DNA of 64,000 nt from Mycolicibacillus parakoreensis (GTDB taxonomy: Bacteria > Actinomycetota > Actinomycetes > Mycobacteriales > Mycobacteriaceae). Each line of letters begins with the position of its first letter. Within the stretch, counting starts at the first letter, position 1. The notes under the pieces were generated by a model. That model worked only from the letters and a program-made list of their open reading frames with translations, made no database searches and had not been told where the DNA came from. Shown here one piece after another: positions 25,899 through 34,319 of the stretch. The stretch covers positions 496,001 to 560,000 of the forward strand of contig NZ_CP092365.1 in NCBI RefSeq assembly GCF_022370835.2, in the 5' to 3' direction. The position numbers and the translations under genes were made by a program.

Positions 25899-26846
25899 AT
25901 GGCCTTGCGTATCGTGGATGTCGCCGAGGCGCCCGGCCCGGATCTCGACGCCGCGGCCGACGACGGGCCGCTCATCGCGGTCGGTGCGCTCAGCGACGCC
26001 GACGAGTCCACGTTGCGTGACGCCACTTTCACCCTCACCGAGGAGCCGACCGAGGATCGGCGCGCGGTCACGGTCACCTCGATCGACGCCGCGGTGGCCG
26101 AGGTGCGAACCCGCGTCGATCGCTGGCCGCAGGCCGCCGCGGTCTGCGACGACGTGCTGCGCAGCGTGGACGTGGCCGGCACCGTCGCGGCGGGTCTGGT
26201 CACCGAATCCCTGGGGTATTCGACGTTGCAGTCCGGCCCGGAGTTCGCGCGCTGGTTGGCCGAGCGCGGCGCCCGCGGCTTCGACGAGGTGCCCGACCCG
26301 GTGCTCGTCGAGCGGGACGGCTCACGGCTGTCGATCACCTTCAACCGCCCCGGCCGGCACAACGCGTTCTCCAACGCCACCCGCCAGGCGCTGGTGGAGG
26401 CCCTGCTGATCGCCCAGGCGGACCCCACCGTCGAGGCCGTGGTGCTCAGCGGCACCGGGCCGTCGTTCTGCAGCGGCGGGGATCTCGCCGAGTTCGGCAC
26501 CTTCACCGACCCGGTCGCTGCTCACCTGGCGCGCACACGCCAGAGCCCGGCGCGCCGACTGGCCGCCATCACCGCCCGCCTCGGCGCCTCCTGCCGCGCG
26601 CAGGTCCACGGCCAGGTGTTGGGCAGCGGATTGGAGATGGCCGCGTTCTGCGGACACGTGACCTGCCGCCACGATGCGGTCCTCGGGCTGCCGGAGCTAC
26701 GACTGGGCCTCATCCCCGGAGCAGGGGGCACGGTCAGCGTGACCCGGCGGATCGGGCGTTGGCGCACAGCGTATCTGGTGCTCTCGGGTAAGACGATCGA
26801 TCCCGGGACGGCGTTATCGTGGGGACTCGTCGATGCCGTGGGGTAG
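25899..26846 (+). CDS. Enoyl-CoA hydratase/isomerase family protein with long N-terminal extension
   Basis: A 315-residue protein whose crotonase fold begins only near residue 133 ([20 protein letters not shown]). Oxyanion-hole motifs are present ([10 protein letters not shown] and [12 protein letters not shown]), followed by [16 protein letters not shown]. The chain stops at LVDAVG, lacking the usual C-terminal helices of about 50 residues. The first 130 residues are not a domain I recognise. It overlaps the CoA-transferase gene by 14 nt, so they are cotranscribed. It probably acts on a CoA thioester; hydratase versus isomerase is not decided. Confidence 0.75.
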   Translation: MALRIVDVAEAPGPDLDAAADDGPLIAVGALSDADESTLRDATFTLTEEPTEDRRAVTVTSIDAAVAEVRTRVDRWPQAAAVCDDVLRSVDVAGTVAAGLVTESLGYSTLQSGPEFARWLAERGARGFDEVPDPVLVERDGSRLSITFNRPGRHNAFSNATRQALVEALLIAQADPTVEAVVLSGTGPSFCSGGDLAEFGTFTDPVAAHLARTRQSPARRLAAITARLGASCRAQVHGQVLGSGLEMAAFCGHVTCRHDAVLGLPELRLGLIPGAGGTVSVTRRIGRWRTAYLVLSGKTIDPGTALSWGLVDAVG

Positions 26847-27963
26847 GGGCCCGCTGCGCATTCCGGCGCCGGTCTCGACCGGCGCGCAGGGTGTCGCCGA
26901 CGAGATCGCACGACGCATCGGTGAACTGGGCGGAAACCGCGTGGATGTCGATGCGGCCGAAATCCTCACCGGGCGTGCCGCATTGCGCAATCTCAGCGCC
27001 CCGACGCAGATCTCCGCGGGCGGTGCCACCCGCCTGCTGGCCTCCCCCGACGGATGGTGGGCTTTGACGTTGTCGCGCGCCGACGACGTCGACGCGGTGC
27101 CGGCGCTGCTGGAGCGCGACGACGTCGGAGCCGATCCGTGGCCGTCGGTGGTGAGCGCATCGACCACCGGCTCGGCGCGCGCGTGGGTGCGGCGGGCACG
27201 GCTTCTGGGCCTGCCCGCCGCGGTGTTGGGCGAATCGCGCCCCGCCGAGCCGACGGTCGGCGTCGGCGGCGCGCCCGCGCAGCGTTCGCTGGCCGATCTC
27301 CTCGTCGTCGACCTGTCCTCGATGTGGGCCGGGCCGCTGTGCGGCGCACTGCTGGCCGCCGCCGGCGCCACCGTGGTCAAGGTCGAGACCCCGGCGCGCC
27401 CCGACGGTACGCGCGCCGGAGACCCGCAATTCTTCGCCTGGATGAATGCGCAGAAGCTCTCCTGCTGCGTCGCTCTCGAGGACCCCATCCTGGCCGGGCT
27501 CCTGGCGGTCGCCGACGTCGTCGTCGAGGGATCGCGTCCGGGCGGGCTGCGTCGCCGTGGTCTCGGCGCCGAGCAGGTGGCGGCGCGAGCCGGGCGGGTC
27601 TGGGTCCGGATCAGCGGCTACGGCGCCGAGCACCCCGACCGTGTCGCCTTCGGCGACGACGCCGCGGTCGCCGGCGGCCTGGTCGGCCGCCGCGACGGCG
27701 CGCCGGTGTTCTGCGGTGATGCGATCGCCGACCCGCTGACCGGGCTGCACGCCGCCCGGGCCGTGCTGCACAGCCTCGCCCGCGGCGGGGGCAGCGTCAT
27801 CGACGTCGCGATGGCGGCGGTGGCCGCAACCTACGCCGCCCTTCCCGAGGCACCCGTGGCGACCGCGGTGCCGACACCGCCGCCACCGCGGACCGTCCGC
27901 CCGCTCGGCGCCGACAATCGGCGGGTCGAGGCGCTGATCACCGCTCGCCGTGGCGCATGCTGA
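26833..27963 (+). CDS. Family III CoA-transferase (CaiB/BaiF type), apparently permuted
   Basis: A 376-residue protein. The typical N-terminal CaiB/BaiF motifs start only near residue 152: LADLLVVDLSSMWAGPLCG, then GATVVKVETPARPDG, VWVRISGYG and the probable catalytic Asp in FGDDAAVAGGL (about residue 276). The region before that, including RLLASPDGWWALTLSRADD, resembles the small domain that normally follows. Domain order therefore looks swapped. These enzymes move CoA between carboxylic acids via an Asp-bound anhydride. It overlaps the hydratase and amidohydrolase genes, forming a three-gene operon. Substrate is unknown. Confidence 0.72.
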   Translation: MPWGRGPLRIPAPVSTGAQGVADEIARRIGELGGNRVDVDAAEILTGRAALRNLSAPTQISAGGATRLLASPDGWWALTLSRADDVDAVPALLERDDVGADPWPSVVSASTTGSARAWVRRARLLGLPAAVLGESRPAEPTVGVGGAPAQRSLADLLVVDLSSMWAGPLCGALLAAAGATVVKVETPARPDGTRAGDPQFFAWMNAQKLSCCVALEDPILAGLLAVADVVVEGSRPGGLRRRGLGAEQVAARAGRVWVRISGYGAEHPDRVAFGDDAAVAGGLVGRRDGAPVFCGDAIADPLTGLHAARAVLHSLARGGGSVIDVAMAAVAATYAALPEAPVATAVPTPPPPRTVRPLGADNRRVEALITARRGAC

Positions 27964-29261
27964 TCCGCCGGGGGGTGCTGCTCGACGGGCGTGTGGTCGA
28001 CGTCCGCGTCGACACGCAGATCCGCGATGTCGCCGCCGGCTTGACCGCGCACCGCGGCGAAACGGTGCTGGACGCGCAGTTCGGCACGGTCGTTGCCGGA
28101 CTGCACGACCATCACCTGCATATCCGGTCGGCCGCCGCCGCGCTCGAGTCGCTGCACGTCGGACCACCGGCGGTGCGCACCGGGGAGCAGTTCGCCCGCG
28201 CGCTGGGCGCCGCGGCGCCGGGCCGCGACGGCTGGGTCCGCGCGATCGGCTACCACGAGTCGGTCGCCGGGGATCTCGACCGCCACCGACTCGACGCCCT
28301 CATGCCGGCGATCCCGGTACGCGTCCAGCACCGCAGCGGCGTGATGTGGATCCTCAACACCCCCGCCCTGGCCCGCGTGGGGTTGGCCGACCACCGTGAC
28401 GGCCGCCTGCGCAGCGCCGACCACACGTGGTCGGCGACGCTGCGTCATCGCGACACTCCCCTCACCGACCTCGGCGAGCGCCTCGTGGCGTTCGGCGTCA
28501 CCGGCGTCACCGACGCCACCCCGGACCTCGACGACGCCGATCGTGCCGACCTGGAGTCCGCGCATCGGTCCGGTCAGTTCCGGCCGCGGGTCCACTTCCT
28601 GTCCCCGGGCAAGAAGATCCTCCACGACGACCGATTGGACCTCGACGGTCTGACCGCCTGGATCAGCAGGCGTCACCACGGCGGCCATCGGGTCGCGGTG
28701 CACTGCGTGACCACCCTGCAGTTGACCGTGGCGATGGCGGCGTTGCGGGCCGCCGGCTGTGACGGGCGCGACCGGATCGAGCACGCCGCCGTCGTCCCCG
28801 ATGCGCTGCTCGACGACCTGGCCGCGCTGGGCGTCACCGTCGTCACCCAGCCGAATTTCGTCGCCGAGCGCGGTGACCAGTACCGCAGCGATGTGCCCGC
28901 CGACGAACTCGCCGAGCTCTGGCGGATCGCCGCACTGACCCGGGCGGGGGTGCCGGTGGCCGGCGGCACCGACGCACCGTTCGGCGCCCTCGACCCGTGG
29001 GCGGCGATGCGCGCCGCGGTGCACCGGCGCACCGAGGCCGGATCGGTTCTCGGCCCGAACGAGACGATCCGCCCCGCGCACGCGCTGCGGTTGTTCCTCG
29101 GCGCGCCACGGGACCCGGCGCGGGCCCGCACCGTCGCCCCCGGTGAACCCGGGGATCTGTGCGTGCTCCGCCTCGCCCCCGACGCGGCCTTGGCCGAACT
29201 CGCCTCCGACATGGTCGCCGCCACCGTGATCGGCGGCGACGTCGTCTACCGGTCCCGCTAA
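27957..29261 (+). CDS. Amidohydrolase-3 family metal-dependent hydrolase
   Basis: A 434-residue amidohydrolase-superfamily enzyme related to YtcJ-type proteins. The N-terminal beta-sandwich strand MLIRRGVLLDG leads to the metal-binding H-x-H (GLHDHHLHI, His53/His55). Further ligand-type residues occur in VAVHCVTTLQ, RIEHAAVV and the late Asp in AGGTDAPFGALDPW. It probably hydrolyses an amide or lactone made or used by the two upstream CoA-pathway enzymes. ATG at 27957 overlaps the CoA-transferase stop by 7 nt. Its TAA overlaps the TAG of the convergent deacylase gene. Confidence 0.78.
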   Translation: MLIRRGVLLDGRVVDVRVDTQIRDVAAGLTAHRGETVLDAQFGTVVAGLHDHHLHIRSAAAALESLHVGPPAVRTGEQFARALGAAAPGRDGWVRAIGYHESVAGDLDRHRLDALMPAIPVRVQHRSGVMWILNTPALARVGLADHRDGRLRSADHTWSATLRHRDTPLTDLGERLVAFGVTGVTDATPDLDDADRADLESAHRSGQFRPRVHFLSPGKKILHDDRLDLDGLTAWISRRHHGGHRVAVHCVTTLQLTVAMAALRAAGCDGRDRIEHAAVVPDALLDDLAALGVTVVTQPNFVAERGDQYRSDVPADELAELWRIAALTRAGVPVAGGTDAPFGALDPWAAMRAAVHRRTEAGSVLGPNETIRPAHALRLFLGAPRDPARARTVAPGEPGDLCVLRLAPDAALAELASDMVAATVIGGDVVYRSR

Positions 29262-31048
29262 AAGACGTCGACAGCGGCGGCGACCGGGGCGGCGCGGCGC
29301 TGCCCGGCGCGCAGGAACGCCCCGGTGCGCCGGGTGCCGACCGCCGCGGTGGCCACACCGTGGTCGAAGACCGGCTGCCCGGCGACCAGCACCGCGGTGA
29401 CCGCCGCGTCGTTGCGGTTGACCATCCGCGACAGCCCGCCGTAGGTGGCGACCGGCTGCTCGGCGTAGGCGTCGAGGTCGGCGTCGAGGTGGGCCGGGTC
29501 GATCACCACCACGTCGGCGTGGTCGCCGACCCGCAGATGCCCGGCGTCGACGTCGTACCAGTCGGCCAGTTCCCCGGTGAGCCGGTGCACCGCCTGCTCG
29601 ACGGTGAGGAACGGCCGCCCGGCGCGCTCGGCGTCACGGACATGGCGCAGCAACCGCAGCCCGAAGTTGTAGAACGCCATGTTGCGCAGATGCGCCCCGG
29701 CGTCGGAGAAGCCGAGTTGGACGCCCGGATCGGCGGCCAGGGTGCGCAGCACGTGCGGGCGGTGATTGGAGATCGTGGTGCGCCAGCGCAGCGCGGTGCC
29801 GTGGTCGAGCACCAGATCCAAAAACGCGTCGACCGGGTGCAGCCCGCCCCGGTCGAGCCCGACCCGGCCGAAGGTCTTGCCGACCACCGCCGGATCGGGG
29901 CAGGCCACGATCTCGGCGTCGAAGAAGTCCCGATGCCACACCCGCATACCGAATCTGGCGTCGTAGTCCTTGCGGAACCGGCGCCGGTAGCCTTCATCGC
30001 GCAGCAACGCGTTGCGGGCCAGCTGGTCGCTCAGGTGCAGCGCCGCCGCCCCGGATCCGAACTCCTCGAACACCACCAGATCGATACCGTCGGCGTACAC
30101 CTCGAACGGCACCGGAAGATGCTGCCAGCGGAAGTCGCCGCCGAGTGCGTTGATCAGCCGCGCCGACGGCCCGATCGTTCCGATCGCCAGCGGGTTGGCC
30201 TTGACGTCGGCCGCCGAGAGCAGACTGGTTTTCAGTTTCGCCCGCCCCCACCCCAGCGACTGGGCCAGCTGGGAGACCAGATTGAACGGGTTGGAGATGT
30301 CCGGGCCCGACTGCAGCACCCGACCGCGGCGACGCAGCAACGCTTTGAGCCGGCGCAGCTCGCGCGGCCTGGCGTAGGTGGACGGCAGGGTGCGCGAGCG
30401 GCAGGTCTGGCCGTCGAGTTTGTCGAAGAGCAGCTGCTGGGAGGACATGCCGACGAACCCGGCGTCCAGCGCCGCGTCGACCATCGCCTCCATCTGGGCC
30501 TGCTCGGCGCGGCTGGGGCGCACCTCGGGGCGGGTGGCGCGGTCGAGCCCCAGGGTGGCGGTGCGGACGTCGGAGTGCCCGATGAACGCCGCGAGGTTGG
30601 GCCCCAGCGCCAGCGCCTCGAGCGCGGCGACGTACTGCGCGGGGGTGGACCAGGTCTTGTGCCGGTTGACCGCGTCGAGCACGTGGTCGCGGGGGATGGC
30701 CTCCACCCGGCCGAACAGGTCCCCGGCGTCGTCGCCGTCGACGTGCACCGTCGACAGTGAACAGGAGCCGACGAACACCGTGGTGACCCCGTGGCGCAGC
30801 GACTCCGCGAGCGCGGGCGCGTCGAGCACTTCGATGTCGTAGTGGGTGTGGATGTCGATCATGCCGGGCAGCACCCACCGGTCGGTGGCGTCGAGGACCC
30901 GCGGGCACCCGTGCTCGGCCAGCGGGGTGGGGCTGACGGTGACCACGCGGCCGTCGCGGATCCCCAGATGCCGGATCGCCGACGCCGCCCCGGTGCCGTC
31001 GAACCACCGACCGTTGCGGATAATTGTGTCGTACGTCACCTCACCCAT
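29258..31048 (-). CDS. N-acyl-D-amino-acid deacylase-like amidohydrolase
   Basis: A 596-residue amidohydrolase of the D-aminoacylase group (compare Rv2913c). It has DIHTHYD metal ligands (His67, His69), SLSTVHVDGDD, the late catalytic Asp in GFSDAGAHLRNM, and a C-terminal beta-sandwich closing strand (VGDHADVVVIDPAHL). The family removes N-acyl groups from D-amino acids or related amides. ATG at 31048 is chosen; a TTG at 31075 would add nine residues. It is divergent from the FadD17-like gene with only 60 nt between starts, so their promoters are interlocked. Confidence 0.82.
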   Translation of the reverse strand: MGEVTYDTIIRNGRWFDGTGAASAIRHLGIRDGRVVTVSPTPLAEHGCPRVLDATDRWVLPGMIDIHTHYDIEVLDAPALAESLRHGVTTVFVGSCSLSTVHVDGDDAGDLFGRVEAIPRDHVLDAVNRHKTWSTPAQYVAALEALALGPNLAAFIGHSDVRTATLGLDRATRPEVRPSRAEQAQMEAMVDAALDAGFVGMSSQQLLFDKLDGQTCRSRTLPSTYARPRELRRLKALLRRRGRVLQSGPDISNPFNLVSQLAQSLGWGRAKLKTSLLSAADVKANPLAIGTIGPSARLINALGGDFRWQHLPVPFEVYADGIDLVVFEEFGSGAAALHLSDQLARNALLRDEGYRRRFRKDYDARFGMRVWHRDFFDAEIVACPDPAVVGKTFGRVGLDRGGLHPVDAFLDLVLDHGTALRWRTTISNHRPHVLRTLAADPGVQLGFSDAGAHLRNMAFYNFGLRLLRHVRDAERAGRPFLTVEQAVHRLTGELADWYDVDAGHLRVGDHADVVVIDPAHLDADLDAYAEQPVATYGGLSRMVNRNDAAVTAVLVAGQPVFDHGVATAAVGTRRTGAFLRAGQRRAAPVAAAVDVF

Positions 31049-31108
31049 CCCAGCGTTCGCCACGACGGGTGTCAAGGTGGGGCAGACGCCGACAGATCAG
31101 GAGTGCGG

Positions 31109-32689
31109 GTGGCTGACACGGTTCAACAACTGCTCAACGAACGCGCCGGTGACGACAGTGTCGCGGTGAAATACGGGCAACGGCGGTGGAGTTGGCGTGA
31201 GCATCTCGCGGAGGCGGCCGCCACGGCGGCCGCGCTGCTGGCGCTGGCCGACACCGACCGCCCCGTGCACGTGGGCGCGCTGTTGGGCAACGACCCGGGC
31301 ATGCTGACCCAGATGGCCGCCGCCGGGCTGGGCGGCTATGTGCTCTGCGGGATCAACACCACCCGCCGCGGCGCCGCGCTGCTCGACGACATCCGCCGCG
31401 CCGACTGCCAGATCCTGGTGACCGACGCCGAGCACCGGGGGCTGCTCGAGGGCCTGGACCTGTCGGGGCTGACCGTCGTCGACCTCACCGACGAGCGGTG
31501 GGCGGCGTCGGTGCGCACCGCACCGGAGCTGGTGGCGCACCGGGTCCCCGGCCCGATGGACACGTTCATGATGATCTTCACCTCGGGGACCAGCGGGGAT
31601 CCCAAGGCGGTGCAGATCTCGCATTTCATGGTGCTGGTGGCCGGTCAACGGTTGGTCGAGCAGTTCGCCGTCACCGCCGCCGACACCTGTTATCTGGCGA
31701 TGCCGCTGTTTCATTCCAACGCCCTGGTGGGCGGCTGGGCGGTGGCGGCGGTGTCCGGCGCGGCGATGGCCCCGGCGACGTTCTCGGCCTCGCGGTTCCT
31801 CGCCGACATCCGCGGCTACGGGGCCACCTACATGAACTACGTCGGCAAGCCGCTGACCTACATTCTGGCCACGCCCGAACGCCCCGACGACGCCGACAAC
31901 CCGCTGCGGGTGGCGTTCGGCAACGAGGCCGGCGACCGGGCGATCGCCGAGTTCGGCCGGCGGTTCGACACGTTGGTCTGGGACGCGTTCGGCTCCACCG
32001 AGAACGCCGTCATCATCACCCGCGAGCCCGGCACCCCGCTCGGTTCGATCGGCAAGGGGTTCGCCGGGGTCGCCATCTACGACTCGGCGACCGTGACCGA
32101 ATGCGCGGTCGCCGAGTTCGCCGCCGACGGGTCGCTGCGCAACCCCGACGAGGCCATCGGGGAGTTGGTCAACACCGCCGGCACCGGGTTTTTCACCGGC
32201 TACTACAACGACGACCGCGCCACCGAGCACCGCACCCGCGCCGGCATGTACTGGTCGGGGGATCTGGCCTACCGCGATGCCGACGGGTGGATCTATCTGG
32301 CGGGGCGCACCACCGACTGGATGCGGGTGGACGGGGAGAACCTGGCGGCCGCCCCGATCGAACGCATCCTGTCGCGCTGCCCGCAGATCGGCCAGGTCGC
32401 CGTGTACGCGGTCCCCGACGAGGCCGTCGGCGACCAGGTGATGGCCGCGATCGTGCCGGCCGAGGTGAGCCCTGCGCTGAGCCCGCAGACCCTCGAGCAG
32501 TTCCTGGCCGACCAACCCGACCTGTCGCCGAAGGCCTGGCCACGGTATGTGCGGGTGACCGCGGCGCTGCCGGCGACCGCCACCCACAAGGTGCTCAAAC
32601 GGCAGCTGGTCACCGAGGGCATCAGCGCCGGTGACGGGCAGCTGTGGGTGCGCCAGGAGCGCGGCACGCGGTACGCCGCCATGACCTAG
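31109..32689 (+). CDS. Acyl-CoA synthetase, FadD17/FadD1-like
   Basis: A 526-residue adenylate-forming enzyme activating a carboxylic acid as acyl-AMP then acyl-CoA. It has the P-loop FTSGTSGDPK (about residues 157-166), DAFGSTENAV, YWSGDLAYRDADG, the hinge WMRVDGENL and a C-terminal Lys in THKVLKRQL. Overall pattern is closest, from memory, to M. tuberculosis FadD17 (Rv3506), which is part of the cholesterol cluster, or FadD1. The GTG at 31109 sits 5 nt after AGGAG; a GTG six bases earlier is less well placed. Substrate may be a steroid acid or fatty acid. Confidence 0.85.
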   Translation: MADTVQQLLNERAGDDSVAVKYGQRRWSWREHLAEAAATAAALLALADTDRPVHVGALLGNDPGMLTQMAAAGLGGYVLCGINTTRRGAALLDDIRRADCQILVTDAEHRGLLEGLDLSGLTVVDLTDERWAASVRTAPELVAHRVPGPMDTFMMIFTSGTSGDPKAVQISHFMVLVAGQRLVEQFAVTAADTCYLAMPLFHSNALVGGWAVAAVSGAAMAPATFSASRFLADIRGYGATYMNYVGKPLTYILATPERPDDADNPLRVAFGNEAGDRAIAEFGRRFDTLVWDAFGSTENAVIITREPGTPLGSIGKGFAGVAIYDSATVTECAVAEFAADGSLRNPDEAIGELVNTAGTGFFTGYYNDDRATEHRTRAGMYWSGDLAYRDADGWIYLAGRTTDWMRVDGENLAAAPIERILSRCPQIGQVAVYAVPDEAVGDQVMAAIVPAEVSPALSPQTLEQFLADQPDLSPKAWPRYVRVTAALPATATHKVLKRQLVTEGISAGDGQLWVRQERGTRYAAMT

Positions 32690-32698
32690 CCGGTGCGC

Positions 32699-32815
32699 GC
32701 GCCGATAGCGCCGGGTGCTGCTGAGATCGACGTCGAGACGGACACGACCCCCCGAAAATCGGGGGTGTTCGACCGCTGAGGCGTCGATCCCAGCAGCGCC
32801 CGGCCGTATCGGTGC
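32699..32815. terminator. 117-bp two-tier inverted repeat between convergent genes
   Basis: Outer arms of 34 bases (32699-32732 and 32782-32815) are complementary with roughly six mismatches. Nested inside is a second perfect hairpin, CCCCCGA-AAA-TCGGGGG (32749-32765). The element fills nearly all of the 131-bp gap between the FadD17-like gene and the convergent exported-protein gene. A bidirectional terminator is the simplest reading; a mobile miniature inverted-repeat element is an alternative. Confidence 0.6.
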
Positions 32816-32820
32816 CCCGC

Positions 32821-33573
32821 TCAGGTCGCGGCGGCGTTGATCCGGGCCAGGGTGTCGGCGAACAGGGCGTCGAATTCGCCCCGGTGGCCGTCGGTGGCCG
32901 TCCCGCGCAGTATCAGGTGCGCGCTGCGGGCGTAGGCGTGGTAGCGGGTGCTCGCGTCCGAATCCCCGGTGTGCGTGGTGACCGAGTACCGGAACAGTCG
33001 GGTGTCGCCGCCCCGGCCGGAGTCCTCGAGGATGTCGATCGTGTAGCGACTGTGGTAGCGGGCGGTGTCGAAGGTGACGTGAGTGCAGCGTGACACCGAA
33101 GCGACCATGTCCGCGAACCCGGCCGGGTCGAATTCGCGGGCCAGCGCCAGGCGGATGTCCTTGCGGTCGTAGGAATCCCCCGGATGAACCGGATCGTAGC
33201 CGGCGACCTCGGCAGCGTCGAAGGCGCCGGCGGAGACCATCCCGATCGGCTTCGCGCAGTCGGCGGGCCGGTAGCCGACGATGGCCCCGTTGCGGTCGGC
33301 CACCTGGTCTCGGTGGTACCCGAAGTCCTCGACGAGGCCCGTCTCGTGGGTGAACGACCACCACCACCCGTCGGGCATGGCCGCGCGGTGCAGCAGCAGA
33401 TCGAGCAGTTCGGCGTCGCTGAGCGCCGCCAGCCCCGGCGCCAGCGGCTCAGAATCCGTCGCGGCGGTGCGCCGGCCGGCCGAGACGACCGGCACGGCGA
33501 GGGCCAGCGCGCTCAGCGCGATCACCCACAGGACCAGAGTCGGCGGCCACGGCCGGATACCGGGGCGGTTCAC
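32821..33573 (-). CDS. Membrane-anchored protein of unknown function
   Basis: A 250-residue protein starting VNRPGIRPWPP with one N-terminal hydrophobic segment (TLVLWVIALSALALAVPVV), so it is probably anchored outside the membrane. The mature part has two Cys (DCAKPIG and SRCTHVTF) and a C-terminal YARSAHLILRGTATD segment. The layout recalls the extracellular sensor-like domain of mycobacterial lipoproteins and PknH, but no function is assigned. The GTG start overlaps the stop of the lipoprotein gene (GTGA). The neighbour looks like a distant paralogue. Confidence 0.72.
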   Translation of the reverse strand: MNRPGIRPWPPTLVLWVIALSALALAVPVVSAGRRTAATDSEPLAPGLAALSDAELLDLLLHRAAMPDGWWWSFTHETGLVEDFGYHRDQVADRNGAIVGYRPADCAKPIGMVSAGAFDAAEVAGYDPVHPGDSYDRKDIRLALAREFDPAGFADMVASVSRCTHVTFDTARYHSRYTIDILEDSGRGGDTRLFRYSVTTHTGDSDASTRYHAYARSAHLILRGTATDGHRGEFDALFADTLARINAAAT

Positions 33574-34319
33574 AGCGCGCGCAACCGTTCCGCGGTCCGG
33601 ACACAGAGCCGGTTGAGCTCGGCGACCCGGTCGGGGCCCATGGAGGTGGAGCACTCCAGCAGCAGGCCGCGGATCGCGTAGAAGCCGACATGCCGGGTGT
33701 GGGTGTCGGACTCGGTGAGGCTGCGGGTGACCGTCACCGACGCCTCGGCGCCGACGTCGGGGTCGGGGTCGATGACCGTGCTGATGGTGCCGTGCCGGTG
33801 CGCGGAGGTGCGCGGGTCGGTGAAGTCGACCTCGTAGGATCCGCAGCCGGCCAACCATTCCCGGTACCGGTCGACCGCGGTGAGTGCGTCGGCCGGCGCC
33901 CAGATCCGAAACGCCATGTCCGGGCGGGGGGACTCGATGAACCCGGTGGCCGCGCCGGCCGGCACCGCGACCGCGATCGCCGACCCGCGCGGCTCGCTCT
34001 CCGCGGTGACCGAGACGACCCGGGTTCCGGGAATGACCAACAGGTCGGGCAGGGGAGCGCAGTGTGGCGGGCTCAACACCGGCTCGGGCCACGGCGAGTC
34101 GAGGGCCTCCGGCTGCGGGGGCGCGGTGGCGTAGGCCAGCGGCGCGTTCAGCGAGTAGCCCCAGTCGGGGTCGACGTCCGCGGCGCCGGGCAGCGTCGTG
34201 GCCAGCGCCCAGTTGGAACGTCCGGCCAGACTGGCGGGTGCGGAGACGCCGAGCAGCGCGGTGACACCGCACCCGGCCAGCACCAGCAGGGCGAGCACGC
34301 CCAGCAGCCGGGCGCTCAC
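33570..34319 (-). CDS. Lipoprotein of unknown function
   Basis: A 249-residue predicted lipoprotein. The signal peptide is MSARLLGVLALLVLAGC, with lipobox LAGC and Cys17 as lipidation site. The mature domain has paired Cys (AGCGSYEV and LLECSTS, plus CAPLPD and NRLCVRT) and the closing segment FYAIRGLLLECSTSMGPDRV. It resembles the downstream protein in length, topology and C-terminal pattern. GTG at 34317-34319 overlaps the SDR stop. It sits in a catabolic gene array, so a role in substrate sensing or binding at the envelope is possible but unproven. Confidence 0.75.
   Translation of the reverse strand: MSARLLGVLALLVLAGCGVTALLGVSAPASLAGRSNWALATTLPGAADVDPDWGYSLNAPLAYATAPPQPEALDSPWPEPVLSPPHCAPLPDLLVIPGTRVVSVTAESEPRGSAIAVAVPAGAATGFIESPRPDMAFRIWAPADALTAVDRYREWLAGCGSYEVDFTDPRTSAHRHGTISTVIDPDPDVGAEASVTVTRSLTESDTHTRHVGFYAIRGLLLECSTSMGPDRVAELNRLCVRTAERLRAL

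Noticed and set aside
30791..31108. Extension of the FadD17-like frame by over 100 codons upstream
   Set aside because: It would run through the deacylase gene on the other strand; AGGAG and the family N-terminus support GTG 31109.
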